This document shows, in pieces, positions 44,880 through 55,392 of a DNA stretch of 64,000 nt. Origin of the DNA: Anas platyrhynchos (Eukaryota > Chordata > Aves > Anseriformes > Anatidae); NCBI RefSeq assembly GCF_047663525.1, contig NC_092612.1:1273501-1337500 (forward strand), written 5' to 3'. Each line of letters starts with the position of its first letter. Within the stretch, counting starts at the first letter, position 1. A program made the translations under genes and the position numbers. The notes under the pieces were generated by a model that was given only the letters and a program-made list of their open reading frames with translations, had not been told where the DNA came from and did no database searches.

Positions 44880-46110
44880 GGGCTGGGTGGTTGTGGGGAG
44901 CGCCGACCTCATCCGGAGCCTCCCCGGCGATGTGAGCAGACCCCCGGGGTCCCCGGGGGGGGCAGGAAGCCTGTGTCCCCCCCCCATTTCCCATTTGCAC
45001 ACTTGTGCTCCCCCCATTTGCACACTCGTGCCCCCCTCCCCATTTTCACCTGTGCCCCTTCCCCATTTTCACCTGCACCCCCCCCATCTCTCACCCTGCA
45101 CCCCTCCCTTTGCACACCCGTGCCACCCACCCGCACGCCACCACCCCCCCATCCCCAAATCCCCCCCCCATCCCCTTAAACCACCCCCCCAGCCTCTAAA
45201 TTCCCCCCCCTGCAAAAAAAAAAAAACAAACAACAACGTCTGGGTCCCCCCACCCTGACGCCTGTTGCCCCCCCCCCCCCCCCAACCCGGACGCCTTTGC
45301 CTGGGTTTTCCCCTACCCGGGGGGGGGCCAGGGGGGGTTGCGCAAACCCGCGTCAGCCGGCACCCGTTGGGCAATCGCCGGGGGGGGGCCTCTGCGGGCA
45401 CCAACCCAAAATTTGGGGTGCCCCCCCCTCCCTTCCCTGTGCCCCCCCCAATGCTGGGAGCGGGGTCAGCACCCCAGCGGGGTGCAGCTGAGCTGGGGCA
45501 GCCCCTCTGTGCCCCCCCCCTATTTCCAAAGGGGAGGGGAATATTTGGGGGGGCCCCCCCCGTTCTTGGGGTTAAGGGACGTGACCGAGGTCGTGCCACC
45601 GCCTGTGACCCGGGGGGGGTCACCTCCTTTGTCCCCAAGGTGTTTTTTTTTTGGAGGGGGGGGGACACGAGGCTGAAACCACCCCTAGGATGGTTTGGGG
45701 GGGGGGTCCTGCTGCAGGTGCCCCCCCCCCAATCCCAATCCCACCGCCCTGTCCCCGTGCCAGTGCCCAAAAAAAAAGGGGGGGGGGGGGTGAGTCACCG
45801 GGCGGGGCATGGCCGAAACGGGGCAAAAACCGCAAAAATCCGCCCCGCTTTGACGCAGGGGTCCGAAAAGCAAGGAGGGGGGGGGGAGAAAAAATGAGGG
45901 GGGGGGGTTGTTTGGGACAACCGCTGAAGGGGAGGGGGGGCACCGCGATGCCCCCCAGTCCTCCCAGTGCCACCAGTAAGCCACCGGCCAGGCCGGTTGT
46001 GCCGGTGGCCCCTGGCTTTGACCCCACAAGGCCGCGGCTGGGCCCTGCCCATGGGGGGGGTGCACCCTGAGGTGGGGGGGGTGAAGTGGGGGCCAGGGTC
46101 CCCCCCCGTG
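44880..46110. other. Spacer between TARS2 and ECM1, no gene seen
   Basis: About 44990-45210 is a C-rich repeat (CCCATTTGCACAC and CCCCATTTTCACC units). The rest is GC-rich single-copy-looking sequence with G and C runs of up to about 17. Open frames across it are low complexity and match nothing I know. Confidence 0.6.
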
Positions 46111-46114
46111 GCCC

Positions 46115-46221
46115 CCGCCGCGACGTCAGGGCCGTGACTCAGCCCGCGGGATGAGGCCCCGCGCCGCCCCGGCCCTACAAAAGGCGGAGGAGCCGCCGGA
46201 GGCCTCAGAGCGCCCGCCGCC
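46115..46221 (+). promoter_or_regulatory. ECM1: ECM1 promoter with CRE-like, AP-1 and TATA-like elements
   Basis: GACGTCA lies at 46122-46128, a perfect AP-1 site TGACTCA at 46135-46141, and a weak TATA-like TACAAAAGG near 46176. The ATG is at 46222, so the 5' UTR is probably about 20 bases. AP-1 control would fit an inducible epithelial/stromal matrix gene; this is inference from motifs. Confidence 0.55.
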
Positions 46222-49200
46222 ATGGCCGCCTTCGGCCTCCTCCTCCTCCTCCTCCTCGGCACCGCCGGTGAGTCCCCGCGGCCACCGCCACCGCCACCGG
46301 GACGTGGGGAGGGGGGGACGGGGACACCCCTCAGGGTTAACCGGGGGTGTTTGGGGGGGGGTCCTCCTCCTGGGAGCTGGGGTGCTGATGGGCTACCTGG
46401 GAGCCTCCCCTGGCTACCTGGGGAGCCTCCCTCCTGGGGACCCCTCCCCTGGCCACCTGGGGCACTTTTGGGCCACCTGGGGACCCTCCTGGCCACCCCG
46501 GGTCCCCTCCCCAGCCCCTTTCTGTCCCCTTTTTGGCCACCCCAGGACCCCTCCCAGCCACCTGTGTCCCCTCCTGGCCACCTGGGACCCTTCCCTGGCC
46601 ACCTGGGTCACTTTTGGGCTACCTGGGGACCCTCCTGGCCACCTGGGTCCCCTCCTGGCCACCCAGGTCCCCTCTCCAGCCACTTAGTGGCCCTTTCCCA
46701 GCCCCTTTCTGGCCCCTGTTTGTCCCCTCCCAGTCCCCTCCCAGCCCCTTTCTGGCCCCTGTTTATCCACTCCCAGTCCCCTCCCAGCCACTTGTGTCCC
46801 CTCCTGGCCACCCAGGTCCCTCCCTGGCCACCTGGGACCCTCCCCTGGCCACCTGGGTCACTTTTGGGCTACCTGGGGACCCTCCTGGCCACCTGAGTCC
46901 CCTCCCCAGCCACTTAGTGACCCCTTCCCAGCCCCTTTCTGTCCCCTTTTTGGCTACCCCAGGTCCCCCTCCAGCCACTTGTGACCCCTCCTGGCCACCT
47001 GGGGCCCCTCCTTGGCCACCTGGGTCACTTTTGGGCCACCTGGGTCCCCTCCAGGCCACCTGGTTCCCCTTGCAGCCCATTTAGGGTCCCCTCCCCAACC
47101 CCTCCGTGTCCCTGCCCGGCCCCCCATGTCCCCCCCCCCCGGCATTAGGGTCACTTCCCCTTTTCCTACCCCGGTCCCTGCCTGCCCCCGCCCTACCCCC
47201 GGCTGTGGGATGGGGGGGGGGGGTGAGGGGGGGGGTGAGTTTGTGGGGTCTCTGCCGGGCAGGGGGGGGGACGAGGGCTGTGCTCACTGTCCCCCCTGTC
47301 CCCAGAAGCGGCCGTGAAGCCCCGCCACCCCGTGGCGCAGGAGCAGCTGATCCCACAGCATCCCTATGACATCCAGCAGGGTGAGTGGGGACGGGGGGCA
47401 CTGGGGGGGGGGACACATGGGGACACGGGGGAAGGGATGGGGACGGGAATGGGAAGGAGACACGGGGTTGGGGGACATAGGAGGGGGTCCCAGCGATGGG
47501 GACATGGATGGGGGGGTGACATGGGGGTGGGGGGAGGACATGGGGATGGGGGGAGGACACAGGGATTTAAGGGGATGGGGGGGACAAGGGGACAGCTGGG
47601 GTATGGGGGCAGGAGGGGACAGGAGGGGGCAGGAGGACACGGGGCCAGGGAAAAAAAATTGGGGGGGGACACCTGGGACCACAGGGACACCCAGGACCAG
47701 GGTTGGGGGGGGTCACGCATGTGGGGTCACCATTTTGGGGTGGGCGACGCGTGCGTGCAGCAGGGCCACATGCCCACACCCCCCCCAACCCCATGTGTCG
47801 TCCCCCCCCCTTGTCCCCGTCCCCACAGTGATGCAGGAGGAGCAGGACCTCGAGCTGCCCCCTGAGGTGGTGTCGGCGGCCAAAAACCCCCCCAGACCCC
47901 GGGCGCCATCGTCCCAGGATTCCATCGACGCCATCGGGCACTCGTCGTGGGGCAGCACCTTGGAGGGTTTCCCCCCCGCTTGGCCCCTTCCCGACGCCTT
48001 GGCCCAGCACTGCCGCGCCCCCGCTCTGTTCCCCCGAGCCCCCCGGCCCTCGTTGCCCCCCGCCGCCTTCGCCCACCTCCGCCGCCAGGTGGACGCCCTC
48101 GACGCCTTCTGGCCTCGCCTCGACGGCTGCTGCCGCCGCCCGGCCCCGCTGCCCTGTGCCCGCCGCGCCGTGAGTCCTGACCCCAAATCCGGCCCTATAT
48201 CGGGGTGATCCCGTCTGACCCCAAATCCAGACCCCAAACTCTTCCATGGCCCTATATTGGGGTGATCCCGTCCGACCCCAAATCCGGCCCTATATTGGGG
48301 TGATCCCGTCTGACCCCAAATCCGGACCCCAAACCCTTCCGTGGCCCTATATTGGGGTGATCCTGGCCGACCCCAAATCTGGACCCCAAACCCTTTCGTG
48401 GCCCTATATCGGGGTGATCCTGTTCGACCCCCAAACCCCTCCGTGGCCCTATATGGGGGTGATCCCGTCCAACCCCAAATCCAGACCCCAAACCCCTCCA
48501 TGGCCCTATATCGGGGTGATCCCATCCGGACCCCAAACCCCTCTGTGGCCCTATATGGGGGTGATCCCATCCCTATTATCCCTTTTTTCCCCCCCTCGCA
48601 GTGGACCGATGTCCTGAACAGCTTCTGCGACGACGAATTTGGGGTGAAAACGCGCCAATTCCACTGCTGCCGCCGGCACGGGGCCGCGCGGCGCCGCTGC
48701 TTCACCGACGCCACCGCCGCCGCCACCGCCGCCACCCACGTCACCCAAGTGACCGAGGTGACCGTGTGGGACGTGGCCCACGAGCCTTCCTTCCCCCCCG
48801 GCGAGCCCACGGCCGCCAACATGGACAACATCTGCCGCCTGCGGGGGCTGCGGCCCGGCCCCCGCGGCCTCCCCGGGCCCCGCGCCCGCTTCTACACCCG
48901 CCTGGAGCGCGACTTCGGCCGCTGCTGCGACAACGGCACCGGGCTCGCCTGCGCCCGTGCAGCTGTGAGTGACAAGGAACGGGGACACAGGGTGACACGG
49001 GTGTCCTAGGGGGTGTTGTGGATGTCCCCAAGGGTGATACGGGTGGCCTGGGGGGTGATATGGGTGTCCCCAGGGGTGACAAGGGTGGCCTAGGGGGTGA
49101 TGTGGGTGCCCTAGGGGGGTGACATGGGTGACATGGGTGCCCTAGGGGGTGTTGTGGGTGTCCCAAGGGGTGACATGGGTGGCCTAGGGGGTGACACAGG

Positions 49201-51322
49201 TGACATGGGTGCCCTAGGGGGTGACATGGGTGTCCCCGGGGGTGACACAGGTGTCCTGGGGGTGATGTGGGTGTCCCCAGGAGTGACAAGGGTGGCCTAG
49301 GGGGTGATATGGGTGTCCCCAAGGGTGACATGGGTGCCCTAGGGGGTGACATGGGTGTCCCCGGGGTGGCATGGGTGCCCTAGGGGGGTGACACGGGTGA
49401 CATGGGTGCCCTAGGGGGTGTCGTGGGTGTCCTGGCGGGTGATGTGGGTGCCCTAGGGGGTGACATGGGTGCCCTAAGGGGTGACACAGGTGACATGGGT
49501 ACCCTAGGGGGTGTCATGGGTGTCCCCAGAGGTGGCACAGCTGTCTTGGGGGTGACACAGATGTCCCGGGGGGGGTGCCACAGCTGTTTGGGGAGTGTCA
49601 CTGGTGTCCCAGGGGGTGGCACTGGTGTCCCAGGGGGTGACACTGGTGTCCCAGGGGGTGTCCCGGGGGGGTGACACTGGCATCCTGATATCATTGGGGT
49701 GGCGGGGAGGGGGACGTGACATTACCCTGAGGGGTCCTGGGCTATCTGGGGACCCTGAGTCCTTGTTGGGGGGGGGTGTCCCCATGGTGCTGGTGGCCGG
49801 GATGGGGACAGCCGAGGACAATCCCCCCCCCCCCTGTGACCCCCCCACAGTGGCAGAAGGGCCTGGATCGCTACTGCCGGGAGGAAGGGGCGGTGAAGAC
49901 GGGGCAGCACCGCTGCTGCCAGCGGGGGGGGGGCCGTGCCCGCAGCCGCTGCTTCGCCGCCGCCGCCCCCCACCCTGCCTACGACCGCGAGCTGCACAAC
50001 GTCAGCCTGGCCCGGCTGGGCCCCGCCATGCTCCGAACCCTCTGCGGCCCCATCAGGCTGCTCAGCAAGAGGTGGGTGTGGGGGGGGCACCCGTAAACCC
50101 GGGACCCCCTCCTCATAACCCCGGGACCCCCTCCTCATAACCCCAGGACCCCCCCCTCACTCATCCCATAACCCTGGGACCCCCTCCTCAAAACCCTGGG
50201 ACCCCCCTCCCTCACCCCATAACCCCGGGACCCCCTCCCCATAACCCCAGGACCTCCTCCCCATAGCCCCAGGACCCTATCCCCATAATCCCAGGACCCC
50301 CCCCATAACCTTGGGACCCTCTCCCCATAACCCCAGGACCTCCCCCCCTGTAACCCTGGGACCCTCTCCCCATAACCCCAGGACCCCCTCCCCATCACTC
50401 TGGGCCCCCTTCGACATCTCCCTGACCCCCCCCATAGCACCAGGACCCCCTCCCCATAAACCCAGGACCCCCCCCGACATCTCCCTGCCCCTCCCCATAA
50501 CCCCAGGACCCTCTCCCCATAACCCTGGGACCCCCCCCCATCTCCCTGCCCCTCCCCATAACCCCGGGACCCCCCTCCCCTCTCCCCATAATCCTGGGAC
50601 CCCCTCCCCATCACTCCAGGCCCCCTCCAACATCTCCCTGACCCCCCCCATAGCACCAGGACCCCCTCCCCATAAACCCAGGACCCCCCCCAACATCTCC
50701 CTGCCCCTCCCCATCTCTCCATCCCCCTCCCCTAAATACCCTTGGGTCCCCCTCCCATTTCCCCCCCCAAAAAAAACTCCCAGGGACCCCCCCCCCATTT
50801 CCCTTCCCATTCCCCTCAGGACCCTCCCACACCCCCCAAACCCCCCCCAAACCCCTCATCCCCCACCCACTGAATGCACACGGGGGTCGCAGCTGGGGGG
50901 GGGGACAGAGAGGGGACATGGGACCCCCCCTCAATTAATGCCCCCCCCCCAGACGGCCGGTACCGGAGCTGCTGGAGGCCGTCACCTCCTCCTGCTGCGC
51001 GTTGCCCCCCGAGGAGCAAAGCCCCTGCGCGGAGGAACAGGTGAGTAATTTTTTTTGGGGGGGGGGGGGGGGCAAATTCTTAATTTTACCCCTCCCGCCT
51101 TGATGACCGTCCCCCTAATTAATTAATTAATGAATTAATTAATTATTATCTCCCCCGCAGCTGTCCCAAAGCATCGACGAGCTCTGCGGCTCCTGGCGGG
51201 ACCCCCGGGGCTGCTGCTCGCGGGGGGGCCCCGAACGGCACCGCTGCTTCGCCGAGCGTTACCTGGGGGGGGTCCCCTTGGCCGCCGCCGTGCCCCCCCC
51301 GGCCCCCGACCACCTCCAGTAG
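46222..51322 (+). CDS. ECM1: Extracellular matrix protein 1
   Basis: Secreted glycoprotein of skin and vessel matrix. Seven coding exons: 46222-46267, 47306-47380, 47829-48169, 48602-48964, 49851-50071, 50953-51040, 51161-51322; 431 residues against 540 in human. Residues 1-16 form a Leu-rich signal peptide. The body has the ECM1 pattern of CC followed by C after about 7-10 residues (serum-albumin-like loops): CCRRPAPLPC, CCRRHGAARRRC, CCDNGTGLAC, CCQRGGGRARSRC, CCALPPEEQSPC, CCSRGGPERHRC. Sequons: NGT and NVS. It lacks much of the N-terminal region present in mammals. The introns are largely taken up by distinct minisatellites. Lies directly after TARS2, as in human. Confidence 0.93.
46380..47105. 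repeat. CCTGGCCACCTGGG repeat in ECM1 intron 1
   Basis: Units of about 20-30 bases (GGACCCTCCTGGCCACCTGG, CCCCTCCCCAGCCACTT) arranged in longer blocks that recur, for example the stretches from 46590, 46850 and 47010 share GGGTCACTTTTGGGC. About 720 bases. Confidence 0.9.
48180..48575. repeat. 57-bp repeat in ECM1 intron 3
   Basis: Unit: GGCCCTATATTGGGGTGATC, then CCGTCCGACCCCAAATCC, then GGACCCCAAACCCTTCCGT. CCCTATAT recurs at 48193, 48250, 48288, 48345, 48402, 48447, 48504 and 48549, i.e. 57-base steps with 45- and 38-base deletion variants. Nearly fills the intron. Confidence 0.95.
48995..49690. repeat. GGGTGACATGGGTGCCCTAG repeat in ECM1 intron 4
   Basis: About 27 units of 24-30 bases (GGGGGTGATATGGGTGTCCCC alternating with GGTGCCCTAG and GGTGGCCTAG forms). 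CTAG sits at most unit junctions. Confidence 0.95.
50085..50725. repeat. CCCCATAACCCCAGGACCCC repeat in ECM1 intron 5
   Basis: About 22-base units, plus a larger duplicated block: the stretch with CGACATCTCCCTGACC near 50410 and that with CAACATCTCCCTGACC near 50628 share long matching context. Followed by plain C-rich sequence to the acceptor at 50952. Confidence 0.93.
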
Positions 51323-51333
51323 GGCCCAGGCGC

Positions 51334-51339
51334 AATAAA
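51334..51339 (+). terminator. ECM1: ECM1 poly(A) signal
   Basis: AATAAA 11 bases after the ECM1 stop, followed by a GT-rich stretch (GGGTCGTGTTTTGTTTG). The 3' UTR is minimal. Confidence 0.85.
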
Positions 51340-51389
51340 AGGACGCGAGGCCTCAACCTGCTCCCGGGGGGGGTCGTGTTTTGTTTGCA

Positions 51390-52240
51390 GCTGGGGGGGA
51401 TTTGGGGTTTTTGGGGGGGTGTTTTTGGGGTTGGGGGGGTGTTTTTGGGGTTGGGGGGTGTTTTTGGGGTGTGCCGGGTGTGTGCGTGTTTGTGGGGTGT
51501 CGCAGCGGGGTTGGGTCCCGCTGTGTTTGTGGAGCGGGGTGCGGCCGGGCCTGCACCCACGCGTGTCCGGGGCGGGCCCCGTGGGGGCCCCCCACAACAC
51601 CACTGACCCCAACCGGACCCCTCCCAGTCCTCCCAGTAGCCCCAGTGCCGGCCTCCCAGTAGCCCCAGTACCCTTCCCAATCCTACCCCATGTACAGCAA
51701 TCTCTTGGGGGGGGGGGGACACACAGGGTCAGCCCCAACCCCACAGCTGCACCCATCCATTTGCCCCCCCCCCATTTTACACCCCCCACTTCTACACCCC
51801 CATTTTACACCCCAATTCCACCCCCCCATTTTACACCCCCATTTTACCCCCTGCCCTTTTCACACACCCCCATGCCTCAGTTCAGCCCCCCCAAAAAAGG
51901 CTGCATGGGGTTTGGGGGGGATTTAGGGGATTTTGGGGGGGTTTAGGGGGATTTGGGGAGTTTTGGGGGGGTTCAAGGGGGGTTGGGGGCACTTTTGGTA
52001 GTTCTAACCCCCCCCCCCCCAGTCAAAATCTGGCTTTGCAGAGCACTGGAAAAGGTGTTTGGAGGGGGCACCGGTGATCCCAGTGCTCCCAGTGCCCTAC
52101 CCCACCCCCACCAGTGCTCCCAGTGCCCCCCCAGTGCCCTGCAGCCCCTCCCAGTGCTCCCAGTAGGCTCCCTGGAGCACAGCACCCTCTGCTGGGGGGG
52201 GCTGTCAGGGGGCAATCCTGCACACCCCCCCACCCCCATT
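51390..52240. other. Spacer after ECM1, no gene seen
   Basis: Contains a GTTTTTGGGGTTGGGG repeat (51395-51475), a CCCATTTTACACCCCC repeat (51770-51860) and CCAGTGCTCCCAGTGCCC repeats (52075-52165). Nothing coding is recognised, and no ADAMTSL4 exon, which would be expected here from the human order. Confidence 0.6.
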
Positions 52241-52244
52241 GTGG

Positions 52245-53025
52245 CCCATGTGTCCCAGTATGGGACACCAGTACGGAACACCAGTACGGGATACCAGTAT
52301 GGGACACCAGTATGGGATACCAGTATGGGACACCAGTAGGGAACACCAGTACGGGACACCAGTATGGGATACCAGTATGGGACACCAGTACGGAACACCA
52401 GTACGGGATACCAGTATGGGACACCAGTATGGGATACCAGTATGGGACACCAGTAGGGAACACCAGTACGGGACACCAGTATGGGATACCAGTATGGGAC
52501 ACCAGTAGGGAACACCAGTACGGGACACCAGTATGGGATACCAGTATAAAACACCAGCATGGGACACCAGTATGGTACACCAGTAAGGGACACTGGTATG
52601 GGACACCAGTTTGGGACACCAGTTTGGGACACCAGTACAGGACACCAGTACAGGATACCAGTATGAGACACCAGTACAGGACATGGGACACCAGTAAGGG
52701 ACACTGGTATGGGACACCAGTACAGGATACCAGTATGGGACACCAGTATGGGATAATGGTATGGGACACCAGTACAGGACATGGGACACCAGTATGGGAC
52801 ACCAGTACAGGACACCAGTATGGGACACCAGTAAGGGACACCAATAAGGGACACCAGTAAGGGACACCAGTACAGGACATGGGACACCAGTATGGGACAC
52901 CAGTACAGGACACCAGTACAGGACACCAGTACGGGATTTGGGCCACCAGTTTGAGCCACCAGTACAGGACACAGAAGACCAGTATGGGCTCTGGTCCACC
53001 AGTTGGGGCCACCAGTACAGACTGG
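52245..53025. repeat. 13-bp minisatellite with 117-bp higher-order unit
   Basis: About 60 copies of the 13-mer GGGACACCAGTAT with variants GGGATACCAGTA, GGAACACCAGTA and others. In the first half, nine variants in fixed order (CGGAACA, CGGGATA, TGGGACA, TGGGATA, TGGGACA, GGGAACA, CGGGACA, TGGGATA, TGGGACA, each ending CCAGTA) recur as a 117-base block. The right half is more degenerate. Because 3 x 13 = 39, all frames stay open, giving false open frames up to 653 codons. Confidence 0.97.
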
Positions 53026-53034
53026 GCTGCTTTC

Positions 53035-53640
53035 CCCCCGCCCCCCCAGGAGCTGCAGGCCCCGCCCCCCGGCGCCCCCCGTCACGTGACCGCTCCCCAC
53101 GCGGTCTCGCGCGGGTTTGGGGGGGGTGGGGGAGGGGCGGGGGAAGGGCGGCGGCGCCACGCGGGGGGGGGGGGGGGATGGGCGCGGGTTCCTGGAAGCG
53201 GTCACGTGAGCGCGCGCCATTGGCTGGCGCTGTTGCTGGGCGGGGCCGGGCAGAAATAGCCCAGGCGGGAGGGACGGAGGGGGCGTGGCCACGCCCCTTC
53301 CCGGAAGTGCCGCGTTTCCATGGCAACGGGGGGGGGGAGGCCGCGGCCTAGTGGGGCCTACACCGGGCCCGAAGCCTGCACCGGGCCGGGCCCCGCCGCC
53401 CCCCAGAGCTGCCCCGGGGCCTCCCCTGCTCGAACCGGGACCCGTGAGCGGCTCCCGAGGCCTCAGGGCCCAGCTCCGGAGCCCTCGGGGCCCTCCCCGC
53501 TCCCGTGGGCGGTTCCCGGGGCCCTCAGGGCCCTCCCCGCCCGCTCCCCCATCCCCCCCCCCCCCCCGGTACTTCCGCGGGCGTTCGCGGAACGCGGCCG
53601 GGCTTCTCCGAAAAGCCGCGGGGCAGGGGAAGCTCCGCTC
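53035..53640. promoter_or_regulatory. Orphan CpG-rich promoter-like segment with RFX X-box
   Basis: Dense CpG. Elements: CACGTGA near 53083 and 53204, CCATTGGC near 53217 (CCAAT box), GGCCACGCCCC near 53287, an ETS-type CCGGAAGTG at 53301-53309 and a near-perfect RFX X-box GTTTCCATGGCAAC at 53314-53327. A donor-like GACCCGTGAGC lies near 53445 on the plus strand. No recognised gene starts here: ECM1 ends 1.7 kb to the left and MCL1 ends 0.4 kb to the right, converging from the other strand. Could drive an unannotated lncRNA or gene. Confidence 0.5.
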
Positions 53641-54049
53641 CCTCCCCCCTCGGTTTCCATGAAGGGAAGCAGGAGGCTGAGGCCCTCCCCGCAGCCCCGA
53701 AAGCCCGGCTGCAGCTGCAGGGCCCCCCCCCAGCCGAGGCGGCCGCTGCTGAGCCCCCAGCCCGAGGCCAGCGTGGCCAGAGCCCGGCGGCTGCAGCTCC
53801 TCCACCGCCCCAGCAGCTCTCAGAGGCAGCCCCTCGTGGATTTTCCCCACCTCCGATGAATTTCCTGGCTGGGGAAGGCCCCGAGAAGCAAAGGCAGGGC
53901 CATGGGGGGTGGTTTTGGGGTGGTTTTCTGCCAAGGGGATCCCCAGGGCAGCAGCAGCCGAGCTCCCTCACACCGGAGGAGCGCTGAAGGCCCTTGCTCT
54001 GCTCACAAATCCCGCTCCTTTCCCAGGATAAGGGCAAATTCCATGCCAG

Positions 54050-55392
54050 GGGATCAAAAAAAACATTTATTGGCAGATCTAAGTGCTTGCTCAGCACACA
54101 AGCAGGCCTGGCGAGCGCTGCCCTCCAGCTCCCCGCTCAGGGTTGCGTGGGGCATCGCTCAGGCTGCAGGTCAAGCACCGTAGGCACATTCTCTCTCTCC
54201 CCTCTCACTTGCTCAGGGCCCCGTTCTGCGAGGCTGAGCTGCCCCCGGACCCGACCGATCCACGGCTGGAGCACACGGGGCTGGCCCTGGTGGAGGCACC
54301 GGGTTTTGGGTTCTGCTGCAGAACATTTACATTCAAACACCAGCTTGGTTCCACTCCCTGCTTACGGGGTCAAGATTAGAGGGGAGAGAAGGAAGGAACT
54401 GACACCAAGTTCCCCATCTACTAGAAGGAGCTAGAAAACCCCAAAAAAAAGGGAGATAAAAAATAAACAGGAACACCAAGTGTTGCCAGCAAGCTGCGGG
54501 CACAACGTGAGCCCCCCAGGCCGCTGCTCCTTGCTGTGCTCCTTGCGAATTTGGCTCGGGTGCCTCTCTGAAGGGCTCACTCGGCATCGAGGCCGAAGGT
54601 TTTGCTACAACCACACGAGGGACGAAGCACGGCGTGCCCCTAAGCAGCTCCATCACGCTCAACCCCTTTACCTCTGCACTGTTAGCTCGGTAAGAAATGT
54701 ACATATCCTACAGCTTGGACGTATTTACAGCTTCTTTACAGCTTTCTCCGCCCCATGGCTCTTTTTTTTTGTTGTTGTTTTGTAGTTTTTTTTTTTGTAA
54801 ATACCCACAAAGTGCACTCCCTATTTTTAAACTGCCTGTGGTGCAGCGAGAGCAGTCAGACGGGGCAGCAGCTGCCTGCGGTCACCGCGCCGCGCCGGCC
54901 CCGCTCCGCCGCCTCCCTGCCACCTCCTGCCAGCCCCAGGGGGGGCTCCACTCTTTCCCGAGGCGGCGCCGGGCTCGCACTCGAAGCTCTGCCAGAGGAG
55001 CTGCTCTCCCCAGGAGCGCCAAGCTCTGAATATTTCGCTCCCACCACGCCAAGCTCAAGAGGCTTCAGTCCAGGCGAGGCTCAAAACTCCGGGGTAAAAC
55101 CGAAGCAGTCCACTCGGGCTCTCAAACCGAGCCCATCCACCAAACTTCTTCCGCTTTTCTGCTCCCAAAAAGCGATAATCCTCATCGGGTCCCCTCTCAC
55201 AATCCCACCGGCGCACGCCTCGCCTTCCTTCGGAGGAAAGGATCGCTCAGTGGGGGAGGCCTGGGGGGGTTCTCCTGGGGGGTCGCTCAAGTCTTGGCTT
55301 CAGAAATAACGCCCGCAGGAGGAAGCTCGCCAGCTCCACGCCAAGAGAGCCGGGCCACCCAGAGTTCCGCACCTCTGCGGCGTGCCGGGGTT
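54050..55392 (-). other. MCL1: MCL1 3' UTR
   Basis: Follows the MCL1 stop. The minus strand has AATAAA at 54066-54071 followed by an A/T-rich and GT element, the likely 3' end, giving about 1.3 kb. A Pumilio-type TGTAAATA lies at 54722-54729 and A-rich runs (T runs on plus) near 54760-54800. The short 3' UTR half-life signals expected of MCL1 are not otherwise obvious. Confidence 0.65.
54066..54071 (-). terminator. MCL1: MCL1 poly(A) signal
   Basis: AATAAA on the minus strand, about 1.3 kb after the stop codon; the only good hexamer between the MCL1 stop and the orphan CpG segment. Confidence 0.7.

Noticed and set aside
51973-53934. 653-codon open frame on the minus strand (and a 248-codon one on plus)
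   Set aside because: It is produced by the 13-bp repeat, which keeps all frames open over 39 bases; the translation is a 13-residue echo with no known domain.
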